DNA of 64,000 nt from positions 620,001 through 684,000 of the forward strand of contig JBAJFG010000172.1 of assembly GCA_037903475.1 (NCBI GenBank), given 5' to 3'. Position numbers and translations under genes: made by a program. Positions 22,430 to 33,815 of the stretch are shown here, piece by piece. The notes under the pieces were generated by a model that saw only the letters and a program-made list of their open reading frames with translations, had not been told where the DNA came from and made no database searches. The stretch is from Ancylostoma caninum. Taxonomy: Eukaryota; Nematoda; Chromadorea; Rhabditida; Ancylostomatidae. Numbering within the stretch: position 1 is the first letter of the stretch; each line of letters opens with the position of its first letter.

Positions 22430-24482
22430 ATGGGATTCATTGCTATCTTCGCCATTTGCTTTCTTTTTGGTGAGTTTGTATAGGAATTACTTCACATTAG
22501 TGCATTTTATGAAAATACCTCATTGTTTTTTAATCAAGGCTTGACCACGAAAGCTGATCCAGGGAACGTAAAATGCCTCGAGCCACCCTGCAATGGGCTT
22601 GATCGGTATGATCATTTTCAAACATATGATGGTTAAGAATATCATTGGACGTTGCTGCTATTGTTGCGGTGAGAAAAGTTATAATGGACAAAGCAAGTGA
22701 CGAGATTTGGGAGGAGTACAAATGGAAACAGCGTGAATAGTGCCAACAAACGTCTTCGTGATCCCGAGTTTTGTCCCTAACGTCTCAACCTGGACCCCAT
22801 TTCAGCAAAACATCAACACTCGCATCTCGCATTAGTGACACGTAATGATGTGTATTCAGTGATTTTGTGCGAATAACCATACGTTATTCTTCACTGGAAA
22901 GTTCATAATATGGGTGGTTTAACTTCTAAATCCTGTATTCTTGAGCACTAGGATGGCGTGGGAAAAAAGTGGCATTTCACCCCGCCACTGCGCAGACCCA
23001 CATGGAATAATTAATTCACTAAGCATACTAATTTGAACATTAAACAATTTGCAAAAGATGTTACTTAATTGCAAAAGCAAGAATGAAGCAATAAAGTAAT
23101 GGAGTTATGCAATATTTTTCGCTATTCTACAGAGTGATTTGCAGGAGTTAGCGACCCACTCTCGGAGGGGACGGGCGAGGAGGGGGGATGGAGCGGTTTC
23201 CGCCGGCCACTGTTGAGTATTGGCATTCGCAAAACTGCTCCCGTTTTCGGATTGCATCGTATCACTTGCTGCAACAGTAGCTAGCAACTGGTTTGCTTGT
23301 TCCATAGCTGTTCCTAGAATTTTCGTTACAAATCAAGGTATCTTCACGTCGCTACACGTTGGCTCAGATCTAAAATGAGGAGGAATATGATTATGCATCA
23401 AGGCGCCTTTTAAGAGTTTCAGTTTGGTGTAAAGCCTAGGATAGTCAAAGTAATTACTACTACATATATAATTGATTCTAAGGGTGGTAATGTATCAAAA
23501 CAGTAGGTGCGGATGGAAAAGCCAGCCCTTTATTTAGCCAGCAGAAATCTCCAAGAGACGAAAGTTTTGCACGAGTGAAAAGCTTGCTGTGCAATCCGCA
23601 TGCGGGGTATTTGATCACCAGTTTTTTCAAGCGACTATGCTTTGGGAAAAGCTACTCGGTCAAAAAATAAAAGTCGTCTTATTGCTTAACGCACAATCAT
23701 AGTCTCTTTATGTTGGGCGTAAGCCATCTTCTATCAATGTGGTGCTGCCTAACTCTCCCAGCTCGAAACTTGGAATTAATCCAACATACAAGATCAAAGC
23801 TTGTATAATCTCGCTGGAGCAGTTTTTGATATAGCCGAGATCCTAATGTCTACGCATCTTTATCACATTTATTATCCCATGTCCCCACTCGCCCTACTCA
23901 CACGCGGTTATGCTCTATAAGTGTTTGCAAGGAAAAAAATATGATCATTGGAATGACAGTAGTTGTTGCGTAGCAATAACAAATTGAATAAGCTCGTCCG
24001 ATTAGCTGAGGAAGAATGGCTAACTATTGTATAAATTCGTTAATGCAGATCATTGTTACTGAAAATTTCACATATTTGATTTTACATTGAAGTGAAGGTA
24101 TAAATGTTTCACTTGTTTTTCCTTTTCTAGATATAAACGTGACCTCCAAGCTGGAGTGTGGTGGAAGAGCACTCCTCGTCCTGGTACATGGTGGAAGAAA
24201 GAGAAACGCGACCTCCAGGCTGGAGTGTGGTGGAAGAGCACTCCTCGTCCTGGTACATGGTGGAAAAGAGAGAAACGTGACCTCCAGGCTGGAGTGTGGT
24301 GGAAGAGCACTCCTCGTCCTGGTACATGGTGGAAGAAAGAGAAACGCGACCTCCAGGCTGGAGTGTGGTGGAAGAGCACTCCCCGTCCTGGAACGTGGTG
24401 GAAAAAAGAGAAACGCGACCTCCAGGCTGGAGTTTGGTGGAAGACCACTCATCGTCCTGGAACGTGGTGGAAGAATAAGTGA
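22430..24482 (+). CDS. W4: secreted precursor with five double-WW units
   Basis: Exons 22430-22469, 22539-22605 and 24131-24482; introns of 69 and 1525 bp; 152 residues. Signal peptide MGFIAIFAICFLFGLTTKA, then ADPGNVKCLEPPCNGLDR with the CxxPPC spacer. Exon 3 starts directly at YKR, without the RSAVPEAN pro-segment, and is five units of 23 residues: DLQAGVWWKSTPRPGTWWK followed by K/R-EKR. Each unit has two WW pairs separated by a Pro-rich linker. The last unit is altered (KTTHRPGTWWK) and ends KNK-stop. Every junction carries KEKR or REKR, so five nearly identical peptides could be released. The reading frame is intact through all units. AATAAA follows 61 nt after the stop. Function unknown; secretion and dibasic processing are inferred. 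Confidence 0.8.
24141..24482 (+). repeat. 69-bp tandem array in W4 final exon
   Basis: Units start at 24141, 24210, 24279, 24348 and 24417, exactly 69 bp apart. All six frames stay open because 69 is a multiple of three; only the frame beginning DLQAGVWW is spliced in phase with exon 2. Confidence 0.9.
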
Positions 24483-24542
24483 TTCGGGCAAAATACCTGA
24501 ATCTCGATCTAGAGCATTGTGGTGTTCTTGTTCGAGTGACGC

Positions 24543-24548
24543 AATAAA
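24543..24548 (+). terminator. W4 poly(A) signal AATAAA
   Basis: AATAAA in 'gagtgacgcaataaagtatt', in the family context. Confidence 0.75.
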
Positions 24549-24599
24549 GTATTTACTTCACTACAGAATCCCATCACAGCACTCATTTTGATAGAATCA

Positions 24600-25860
24600 G
24601 TGAGTTTTCCAAAGATCTTTTTGAAGTTTTTTCAATGGTAAACTCATAGCAGACACATCCACTAAACGTATATGAGTATACGTGAACCTCAGTGTTGAGG
24701 GACAAGAAGCAACCAGACCAGGCAAGATGCTAGGAAAAGTGGCATGTAGAAGTTATTCTGGGCTCGAAATTGATGATTAGGGATATGGAAAGATGGCACT
24801 AACATCAGTCTACTTTTTTGTCTTACTTTTGAAAAGATGGTCTCTCCGGAACATTTCTGTGCTTATCGCTAGATTAGTCAAGAGAATGAGATATTCCATG
24901 CATCGACAAAGGATTTAACACGGTTACATTTCATCTTGCGCTTAGTTTCAATAACAGTTCTTCAACTATTAGTTGTTGGGATCAGTTCGCTGAATCACTG
25001 ACTGCAGCAGGAAGAAATGGGCGTTGGCCGCTGGGTGGAGTTAAAAAAGGAAGGAAACTTGGTTGTATTCATGACGCGAAGTGCATTGCTCGATGTAGTT
25101 TTTCATGCTGTAGTCCTTCTTCTTTATAGTGAGTTACACGCATGGTCCTCATATACAGGCATAAATCGTGACCAGGAAGCCGCATCGGGGGGGGGGGGAC
25201 ACTATCAATGCCCTTGTTCTTTTTTAAAGCACTTTATAGTTTGAAGACATCAATGTAGAAGTACAGCCTGGAGCCCACATTTGCGAGCTCTATCTTAGAT
25301 AAGCGCGAAAAGAAATAGCTGTAACTCATTATACAGAACTCCGCAGGAAATTTGGGCCACTGATTCGGAAGCAGCGTCAAAAACTTCACCTAGCAGACCT
25401 AGCACCTAGCACCTAGCAGACGAGACCTACCACACCACATCCTATTATGGATGGCCAATGCCACAAAGTATCCTTCCCATGCAAGCAAACTTTCTGTCAT
25501 TCTCCTTGATTTTTTTTTGAGCAACCTGTAGACCGAATTGTTTTGCGGAGAGTTGTGCAGTTTTCGAAAGCGTTCAACTGCGTTGTCTCACCTCATCCAT
25601 GACTCCTCGTCTCAAGTGCTTCGCTATCACTCTATGCAAACTTGTTCAGGTTTCTCTCTCCCTATTCTCTCAAAACAGCTATGATTACTTCAAATTTGAC
25701 TTATCAATATAAGCCAAATCATCTAACAACTTTCTGGAGTTTCTGACCTGAGGATACCGAACTGTATTACTTCTTGCGTGACTCCTCTGCTGTCAGAGCC
25801 GGCAGAGCGGATCTTGGTCCATTTCTTCCACGCATCGCACCTACTGTAGCGCATTTGCTA
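24600..25860. other. W4 3' flank, no gene
   Basis: 24600-24790 is the shared 3' flank of the family. Beyond it only short ORFs, a G-run near 25188 and a small 'acctagc' tandem at about 25385-25420. Confidence 0.45.
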
Positions 25861-25864
25861 ATCG

Positions 25865-26060
25865 CCAAATACCTGACTCAATCTAAAGCACTGTAGTGCT
25901 CTAGTTCCTCGTGAAGCAATAAAATATTTTACTATAGACTCCCATCACACTACTCACCTTGATACGATAGAATCAGTAAATTTTCTAAAGATCTCTTCGA
26001 AGTGTTCTACAATGCTACGCTCATAGCAGACACATCCACTAAGCGTTTACATGAACCTCA
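25865..26060 (+). pseudogene. 3' remnant of another family member
   Basis: 'cgccaaatacctgactcaat', 'aaagcactgtagtgctct' and an AATAAA at 25918-25923 align with the sequence after the W4 stop, followed by the shared 3' flank ('cagacacatccactaagcg'). No exon is present upstream, so only the 3' end survives. Confidence 0.6.
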
Positions 26061-26250
26061 GTAATGAGGGAGAAGATGCAATTTCCAAGAGCATTACGCA
26101 TTAGCATTACGCAGCATTACGTGGTGCATATGCACGCTCAAACTCATAAGCTTTCTGAATTAAATGTTAAGTATGATATGTATGTGATATGTATTGTGTC
26201 CGAAAAAAGTGCGCCATTCCTCTTGAGCCAACCTGATAGTATACCAAGTA

Positions 26251-26520
26251 CAGTGGACGTCAATGGCGTTGGCCCATCTGCGGCCTTGGGAAGGAAGTCG
26301 CGCAACCGCGCCGCGCGCGCTGTAAGCTATGTATTCTGCTGCTGTTATGCAACTTCTTACAGCTTTTCTACTCGATTCTAAGGATTTCCGAGCAAATCGG
26401 GGAGAAAAGACCCTTGAAATGGCATTCCGCAGGTGACGACACCGATCCCGGCGCGTGCGGCGCGGTTGCGCTGCGTCTTTCTCAAGGCCGCAGATGGGCC
26501 ACCGCCGTTGCCGTCCACTG
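26251..26520. mobile_element. 270-bp Tc1/mariner-type MITE
   Basis: Ends 'cagtggacgtcaatggcg' and 'cgccgttgccgtccactg' are inverted copies flanked by TA on both sides. The paralogous site near 29610 ('agcaagtgatcaatcgagc') lacks the insert. The interior is GC-rich and non-coding. Confidence 0.8.
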
Positions 26521-27170
26521 TAATTAATTGAGCAAGAGCAACAACAACGCGATTTTGTACATAACAACCAATCTAGCCTTCAGCACATGCGATTCGAATC
26601 CAAAGGGCAACGGATTATGAAGTGGCATTTCAAATTCTCGACCATAAATCATCAACCATAAACAATTACCAATAATAGGGACATATCTTTATCCGATTAT
26701 GAAAGTATGAAGGGTAGAGCACACTCGACACTTGTGAGAGAATTTGGGAGGTTCTATTTCCATATACAACCATTTGTGTAGATTGAGGGTTTCATGGAGC
26801 AGCATATTATGGAGCTAGGTTTGGAGACGATTTTCTCAGCTGTATCCTCGAGAGAGACAGTAATGGGGACTAAATATAGACACGATCAAAGCAGGCCACA
26901 GTGTCTTCGGTTCGTTCCAATGATGATAAATGTTCAGTAATTTGCTTATGCATGGCAGATATCAACATCGCTGCGACAACGATATTGGTATTTAGTTAGT
27001 TTTGGATTAGATAGTTAGAGAATTAGATAGTTTTCTATCATCTTGCTGGAGCAGTTTTTGTTAGAGCCAAAATGCTAACGATTACTTTTTGACATTTTAC
27101 GGTCGGCTACGGTCGTAAAATGAGCTCCAGCAGGTACGATAATAATAAATGAAATAGATAATTAATAAGT

Positions 27171-27231
27171 GGGTACGATAATTAGCCATTTCTCCTCGGT
27201 TGCAATGGAGAAATGGCTAATTATCGTACCC
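27171..27231. repeat. Perfect 25-bp stem hairpin
   Basis: 27171-27195 ('gggtacgataattagcc...') is the exact reverse complement of 27207-27231, with an 11-nt loop. It sits in the intron remnant of W5; the same place in W6 (31084-31110) has only one arm. Two direct copies of 'taatggtggtcatttttagtg' follow. Confidence 0.8.
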
Positions 27232-27386
27232 ATTTATTAATGGTGGTCATTTTTAGTGGGAATTACATACTAATGGTGGTCATTTTTAGTGAGAATTACA
27301 CATTTTTAACTATGGTATTACTAAATTTTATTTAATTAATTAATTATTAAATACAACTATTCTTCACTTCTTCTCTCTTTTTCCAG

Positions 27387-27484
27387 ACATGAGCGATCTG
27401 CTGCCTCTCAAACGAATATGAGAGAAACGCGAATGGGACCGCTATTGGGACTGGCATGCTAGTATGCCACCAGTGATCGTTTAA
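27387..27484 (+). pseudogene. W5: decayed last exon (YWDWH type)
   Basis: After 'tctttttccag' the exon aligns base for base with the 100-nt last exon of W6/W7/W8 but is 98 nt. Two bases are missing in the REKR codons, so the frame runs into TAG at 27460. The 3' part still shows the sense bases of a WDRYWDWHASM-like payload in the shifted frame. No promoter, exon 1 or exon 2 lies upstream: the segment equivalent to about 30030-30970 of the W6 module is absent near 26990. A deleted, non-functional copy. Confidence 0.8.
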
Positions 27485-28285
27485 TTCTCTTGTTCCTTGT
27501 GAAGCAGTAAAGAATTCACTATAGGTTTCCATCACAGCACTCACCTTGACACAATCTGAAAGTTCCCCGAAGATGTCTTTGGAGTGTTTTTCAATGTTGA
27601 ACTCGCAGACACATCCATCGAGCGTACACGCGAACCTCAGTGGTGAGGGGGAGGATGCAACTTTGAGGAGTATTACGCAAAAGTGCCATGTAGAAGTTAT
27701 TCCACGCTCACGAAATTGAAAATCAATGATTAATGGTATGGAAAGGTGAATTCATAGTGTATCTCCTTTTTTGTAAGGCTCTTGAAAGAAAAAAATTCCT
27801 GTACTTATCGATTGTGTTTTCGGAGTAGTGAGATTCTTTTGAGCTGTTACCCAAGATGGTTACGATCTTTATTGAGGCTAACCTTTCGGCGATGTCGCCT
27901 TCGTCAGACTCTGGGAAGTCAAAAACATAAGCGATTTACCCTTTCAAACGCCTCATCCTTCTACAGGACGCCCTTCATCCAGTCGTACACTCAAAAAACA
28001 GTATGTTGAACACAGATAAGGTAGAGCTCACCTTAGTCGTGGACACGGTGGTAGAATTGCGAACCACTGGTACCAACCCCGCGCTCCGAAGGATTTATAA
28101 GGTGCCTTGACAAACCGCCCACATAGATCAAAACCGCAATGGTTTTGATACAGAGCGAGCTCGTTTGTGATGACAATGCACTCATCTTTTCTGTTCATTT
28201 TTGGGCTTTTGGCCGTGATACGAACGCTTCTAAAGTCCTGTGTGCTATGATTTCGGGCTCACGTGACAAGATCATGACTCCAATC

Positions 28286-28690
28286 TCAATCTTCAGCGTC
28301 TTCATGGTACAGCCTGCGATGAATACGCAAAGGAATGGAGGGGACGGGTCGCCACGTGACAAGGAGCAAGTAGAACGCAGTTTGAACGACACCACAGTTA
28401 ATCGGGCAGCAGCAAGCCACAAAGCAGCCGAAACGCGGATTTTGCTGCTTGCAGCAGTCAGAATGCAGTAGTTCTTCCTCATGGAGCAACGTCTGCCTTC
28501 CACATCTTGGGGGTGTTGCTTGACAGTTTCTGCTGCGTTTGCCCTTATCCAGTTATCTGTAGAAGTGCATGCGGAAGCCACGATGAATACTGCCAGCAAA
28601 CGTCTTCATAATCCCACGTTCCGAACTTCTTGATCTGGTCCCAGAACAATGCAAAACATTCAAACTTGTGTCAGCTTGCATTAATGACAT
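28286..28690 (-). repeat. Dispersed repeat R, copy 2
   Basis: The minus strand reads 'gctccatgaggaagaactac' and a frame HSDCCKQQNPRFGCF then CCCPINCGVV. The flank 28590-28690 ('cagcaaacgtcttcataatccc') matches 48660-48715 and a fragment at 22738-22860 inside the W4 intron. Confidence 0.65.
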
Positions 28691-28699
28691 GTAGTGATG

Positions 28700-29470
28700 T
28701 GTAGAAGCTTCTGCGGCTTCTTTCGGAGTTGTGAAATCTCAGTTCCACCGCCTTGATGATCCTCTCTAGAGTCCTAGAAACGCTTGTCCAGTAACTTTGA
28801 GTTCCGGAATCTTTCACTAGTATGTTTGAATGCTTATATGTATGTACTGTTATTTGACAGGATTGTTATCTATAAACGTTCGAAGAGACCCGATACCTAT
28901 GAGGGGGGTTTGGGATGTATTATACATTCTTCGCTAGATCTAAGTGTAAAAATGCCTACAGAGATGAACGTTCTAGCTTTTTCAAATCTTCGTTTTGAAT
29001 TCGATTAAAGCTCTACCACAGAGGAACTTCGCTACTACATATCCATACGTCCTGCTTTATGTCGGGGCTCTACTGGACCCCAAAAACTTAGTCAAGCAGT
29101 ATTCGTTCTTGGAGCAAGTGCTAAGGTTTGAGTGTGTTTTGGTAGTGAAGAAGATATGAGGTTTGGTTGCATTTTAGGTTTTAAAACACGTGACCCTTCA
29201 AGTTAACACCTTTGTGCATAAGACACCTTAGTTTCTGCACCTTTCCGGAAGATACTTTATTCATTCTACAACATAATCATATGTTTTCTATGTTTCCTAG
29301 TGTAATAGATACGCATAAAAATGCCTGAACAGTATTGTTTCAAGGCCAGGTACATTAATTGGTTTGCAGCAGGGATGAGCGGATACGAGATTTTCCGTTA
29401 CCCGGATAACTGTGCGGATAACGGATACGCCAAAAATGACCCGATAACTAATCGAACGCAGGATACTTAG
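28700..29470. other. No recognisable gene
   Basis: 28740-28790 matches a dispersed repeat end ('gatgatcctctctagagtcc') also seen at 33800, 42150 and 53600. Around 29370-29460 there is a GGATAAC/GGATACG-rich stretch beginning 'cagggatgagcggatac', possibly one hAT-type end without a visible partner. Confidence 0.4.
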
Positions 29471-30177
29471 CGTCATCTCAACTTGTGGTTCATATGCACG
29501 CACAAACTCACAAGCTTTCTGAATTATATGTTAAGTATGATATGTATGTGATGTATATTATGCCCGGAAAAAGCGCGCCATTTCTCTTGCGCTATCCTAA
29601 CTGTGTAGCAAGTGATCAATCGAGCAAGAGCGACAACAATGCGATTCTGCACATAACAACCAATCTAGCCTTTAGCACAGCGATTCGAATCCAGAGGGCA
29701 ACGGATTATGAAGTGGTTTTTCAAATTCTCGACCATAAATTATCAACCTAAACAATTACCAATAATAGGGACATGTCTTTATCCGATTATGAAAAAATGA
29801 AGGGCTGACCACAAAACACTGCTGTTTGGATTTTTGGTTCCATATCCGCCACATGTGTAGACTTAGGTGTTGGAACAACACAAGGTTTGAAGATGATTTT
29901 TCCAGCTGTATCCTCGAGAGGGACAGCAATGGGGAGGAAGTGTAGACACGATCAAGGCAGGCCATCGTGCTGGCGGTTTGCTTTAATGATCATAAATGTT
30001 CAGTAATTTGCTTATGCACGGCACAGTATCGGTTATTGTTAGCACATGCAGCTGTTACACCAGCCACGGACAAGCTCCTGCTATACTCCTCGAAAAGGTA
30101 CCGTGATCGAAGCTGTTGGCAACAAGACAACGGGGAATTGTGTTAAATGCCGCACAATTTTCAGTGACAATCTCAAT

Positions 30178-30276
30178 CAATTGGATGTTTCACCTTTAAT
30201 CGGGCAGGTTTACCACCAACAAAAAAAAGCTTCATCCACTAGTAAGGTACAATATAAAAGGTATCATGTATAAAAG
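30178..30276 (+). promoter_or_regulatory. W6 promoter: shared block plus TATAAAAG
   Basis: 'aattggatgtttcacc', 'taatcgggcaggtttacc' and 'aaaaaaagcttcatccac', with TATAAAAG at 30269-30276 followed by 'cgctgta'. TATA to ATG is 74 nt. Confidence 0.75.
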
Positions 30277-30342
30277 CGCTGTATAATCAGTGCGCTGTAC
30301 GCTTTCACCAGCAAACTTGCTTGTCGAGCTAATTTTCCAAGC

Positions 30343-31305
30343 ATGAAATTCGTGATCTTGCTTCTCGTTTGCCTTATTTCTGGTAAGTTCCATATATGGC
30401 CCCCGTAGATACTCCTCACGAAAACATCATCTTCTTTTCAAGTCATGACTACCCAAGCAGCCCTATCGAATCAGATGCACAATCCGATTCCAAGGTATGT
30501 GTGATCACTTTCAAAGATATATTGGTAGAGTATCGACCAATAATATCCGTAAACTTTGTCGACTGTGATTGTAACTTCCGAAAAAAGCGGCAATAGACAA
30601 GGCAACGTATGGAAACTTGCGAGAAATACAAACTCATGATGATCACTGGAAACGTGAAAATGTGACCAATCGCATCGTTCCCATTCTCCTTATCGCTTGT
30701 CCATTTTCATCTTTTTTGATGTGTCGAAATGTGGAGATGCTTTGAAGAATTGATTACAATTGTAAGCTTAAATCATAATACTAACAGCGGTTGAAATTAA
30801 TCCGCAGGTAGCAATCGCGAATAGTATCGAGAACGAACAAGAGCAGATTGAGCAATCATAGTGAGATTTAAGGCAAGGCTCTTTGACCTGATGCAGTTGT
30901 ATGAAAAAATTAGCGAACTACCGACAGCTGTCAGTTTGAAATTAAACACTGTCGAGTATTATAGTTTTGTATTATCTTGCTGCAGCAGTTTTCGTTAGAG
31001 CCGAACTGCTAACGACTACTCTTTGACATTTTACGATCGGCTACAGTCGTAAACGGAAGCTCATTGCAGTAGCCGAGAAAAAGTGGCTAATTATCATATC
31101 CATACACTAACGGTGGCCATTGTTAATGAAAATTATGTACACATTTTAAATTATGGTAGTGACACGATAATATAACTGTTCTCCAGTTGTTCTCTCTTTT
31201 TCCAGAAATAGGAGATCTGCTGTCCCAGAAGCGAACGTGAGAGAGAAACGCCAATGGGACGGGTATTGGTCCTGGCATGCTAGTATGGCACCAATGATAA
31301 TTTAA
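30343..31305 (+). CDS. W6: secreted Trp-rich precursor (YWSWH type)
   Basis: Exons 30343-30382, 30443-30494 and 31206-31305; introns of 60 and 711 bp; 63 residues. Signal peptide MKFVILLLVCLISVMTTQA, then ALSNQMHNPIPR, a spacer that has lost the CxxPPC cysteines. Exon 3 gives NRRSAVPEANV-REKR and then the 17-residue payload QWDGYWSWHASMAPMII. The payload begins with Gln directly after the dibasic site, so a pyroglutamate N-terminus is possible. The payload is identical in W7 and W8. The second intron begins GTATGTGTGA, so read-through would stop at once, unlike W3. Function unknown. Confidence 0.8.
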
Positions 31306-31326
31306 TGCTCTTGTTCCTCGTGAAGC

Positions 31327-31332
31327 AATAAA
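31327..31332 (+). terminator. W6 poly(A) signal AATAAA
   Basis: AATAAA in 'cgtgaagcaataaagtactt', 22 nt past the stop codon. Confidence 0.75.
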
Positions 31333-31860
31333 GTACTTCGCTATAGACTTCCATCACAGCACTCATTTTGACACAATCTGAAAGTTTCTTGAAGATCTCT
31401 TTGAAGTGTTTTTCAATATTGAGCTCATCGCAGACACATCCACTGAGCGCACACGCAAACCTCTGTGGCGAAGGGGAGGATGCAACTTCGACGAGTATTA
31501 CGCAAAAGTGCCATGTAGAAGTTATTCGACGCTCACGAAATTGAAAATCAATGATTAATGGTATGAGAAGGTGAAATCAGAGTGTATCTCCTTTTTCTAA
31601 GCTTTTGAAAGAGAAGAATTTCTGTACTTATCACTGAATAAGTAAAGAGAATGAAATTTTCCATGCACTGACAAAGGAATTAATTGTGTTACTTTTCGTC
31701 TAGTTTTTTAGTTACAGTCATAGCTAGGTATTGACCCTGGGTGAAGGTCTGCTAACTTTTCGTCACCTTATGTATAGTTTTCGCGCAATCTCTACATCAA
31801 GTTGTTTTGTGGAGAATTGTGCAGTTTTTGAGATCGTTTACCGTTGTCTCATTTCATCCA

Positions 31861-32581
31861 TGCAGCATCCACGGAAATTTTCGACTTGAAAAACTCAGCA
31901 AATCCCAAAGGTATCGAAGGTGCTGAAGGAACACTTGCACGAAGTTGAAGCTTTCCGATAGCACCAAAAACCCTGTTTTTAGAAGCTCACGGTAAGGTTA
32001 GGTGTATCAGGTGTGGTCGAGTTGCATGGGCTATGGGATGGGGATTGACAGCAAAAGATCGATAGTGCTTTTTTCACCGGTTGCATATATGCGCAACCAG
32101 TTATTTGTTCCATACTGCAGGCTTTCCGTACCTCATTACCTCAAAAATAACCATTGGAAAATGTGAAGCACTTAGCATACATGTCATTTGAAAATCAAAA
32201 CCTCAGGAAATCTTTTAATAGGAGAAATTCGGAGAACATCAAACCTCCAACAAAAACTAGTTCAAACTGTTGCTAAACAGCTTTAATTTCTGTAAATTAA
32301 AGTGAAGTACAAAAAATCCTCACAAGGACTCACAAGGAGAGGAAAAAGACTGAATTTTACCAGAACCGCAGCAAAACAGCTGCTTGTGTTGCAATTCGAG
32401 CAACAATCAACTAACGAAAAACTCGTCCAAATTGATCGCTGGCACAAAGATGTACCAGTCACTGCGCTGAACGCAGTGGGTTTCCGTTGTTGTTATTATA
32501 AAGAAACCAATCGGAGTGCGCTAAAGTACTAGAAAGTGTGAAAATCTGAGGAGCAAAAGTTTCCGTGGGTGCTGCCTTTAA
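31861..32581. mobile_element. MITE with GGCAGCACCCACGGAAA ends
   Basis: Starts 'tgcagcatccacggaaattt' and ends 'tttccgtgggtgctgcctttaa'. Relatives are 52349-53105 and the equivalent element in arm B (about 54916-57966, split by a foldback). The termini carry TTAA where intact. An ORF at 32302-32532 has no recognisable domain. Confidence 0.65.
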
Positions 32582-33815
32582 GTTCTTTGCCATGTCTTCT
32601 TGACCTTCTTAGAAGTCCTTTCCTCAAAACATCTCTGATTATATCATGCTTAGACTCATCAATATGAGATCAATCAGCAGTCGTAGAATTTCTAACGTAT
32701 TTGGCCAAAATTGGTAGTAATTTAACTGCGAAGGTGAGAAAAGTATTGTCAGCTGGGGTTATCCACGACGATCTACCACGGCGTCAACCATTTACTATGC
32801 TGTACAAGCAAATTCTTGTTAAGGTGGCAGAATTTCAACCATCGAGGTTAACCAGACCAATTATCATGTGAAAAAGATTCTTCACATTGGTTCCAGCATT
32901 GAACTGCACTCATGTTTATTTCTATCCATAATTTCTTGTAACATCTACATGGTTAGAGTTGATAACAACAACAGCACTTCGCGAACAGATTAACATGGCA
33001 GGGGAGTTGCTGTGGCTATGGAGGTGCTCACGAGGTAGGATGCAGGTGTAATGTCGTGACATCTCTTACCTTGTAAAATAACACGGCTCTGGTTCTCCTC
33101 CACCTTCTAGGGAACTTTCACTTTGACCAGGTTGAGTGGGTGGATGAGAAATGAAAGTAGGTTCTTCGCTCGTTCTGTCCATGTCAGAACTTCAAGAACG
33201 GAACCACTGTAGCAAAATAGCCACCTTCCGGAGTCGTGGTCATGACCGGTATGGAGTCAAACTTTTTGTTGACTTGTCTTGAATTCATTCTTTTCACTAT
33301 CATCTCTCAAATATGCATTTATCTTCAATTGATGGAGTTTGAAAGAAGGACCTATAGAAACTTGATCTTCAGGGTTCTTTCAGTGGTAAAACTCGGGCAT
33401 TAGTTCCCCAAAGAGCGGACGTAGAACTTTTCACATGCCCTCGGGAGAGAGGATTTTTCCTCCGTCATATAACAAGGAACACCATTGCGTGAAAAGAGGT
33501 ACTAGAGTGGGAAAATCTGGTCGCTCATCAATCGTCCTTCATTGTGGTTGGAGAAAAGTGGGGAAGAATTTGAACGTTTTTCCAGACTTCGCATACCAAA
33601 GGTATCAGACTTGAACGCAAATTTGTAAATCTAGTGGAACAAATGCGTCTCATAAGAGAATCCCGCGACTACGATAATTACTATAGAAAAGACCACGGAG
33701 CTACTGAGAAATCGATTATACTCTATTCATAGAATCAAGACAGGATCTTCCGCGGCTTCTCTCCAGGTTATATCACTTTAGTTTCACCGTCTCGATGATT
33801 CTCTCTAGAGTCCTT

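Larger units (their letters stand above)
29480..33815 (+). repeat. Inverted duplication, arm A (contains W6)
   Basis: The sequence from 'gcacaaactcacaagctttc' through W6 to 'gattctctctagagtcc' recurs reversed at 60340-53590. Landmarks agree in order: the 5' flank, W6/W8, the MITE ends near 31861 and 32581, and blocks at 32700-33600 matching 54850-53850. Arm B contains one extra 2.3-kb foldback and small indels. Confidence 0.75.

Noticed and set aside
24024..24591. Other long ORFs on both strands across the W4 array
   Set aside because: Same repeat effect with 69-bp units; no splice or signal support.
29365..29465. Complete hAT element starting CAGGGATGAGCGG
   Set aside because: Only one end is visible; no inverted partner or 8-bp duplication found.
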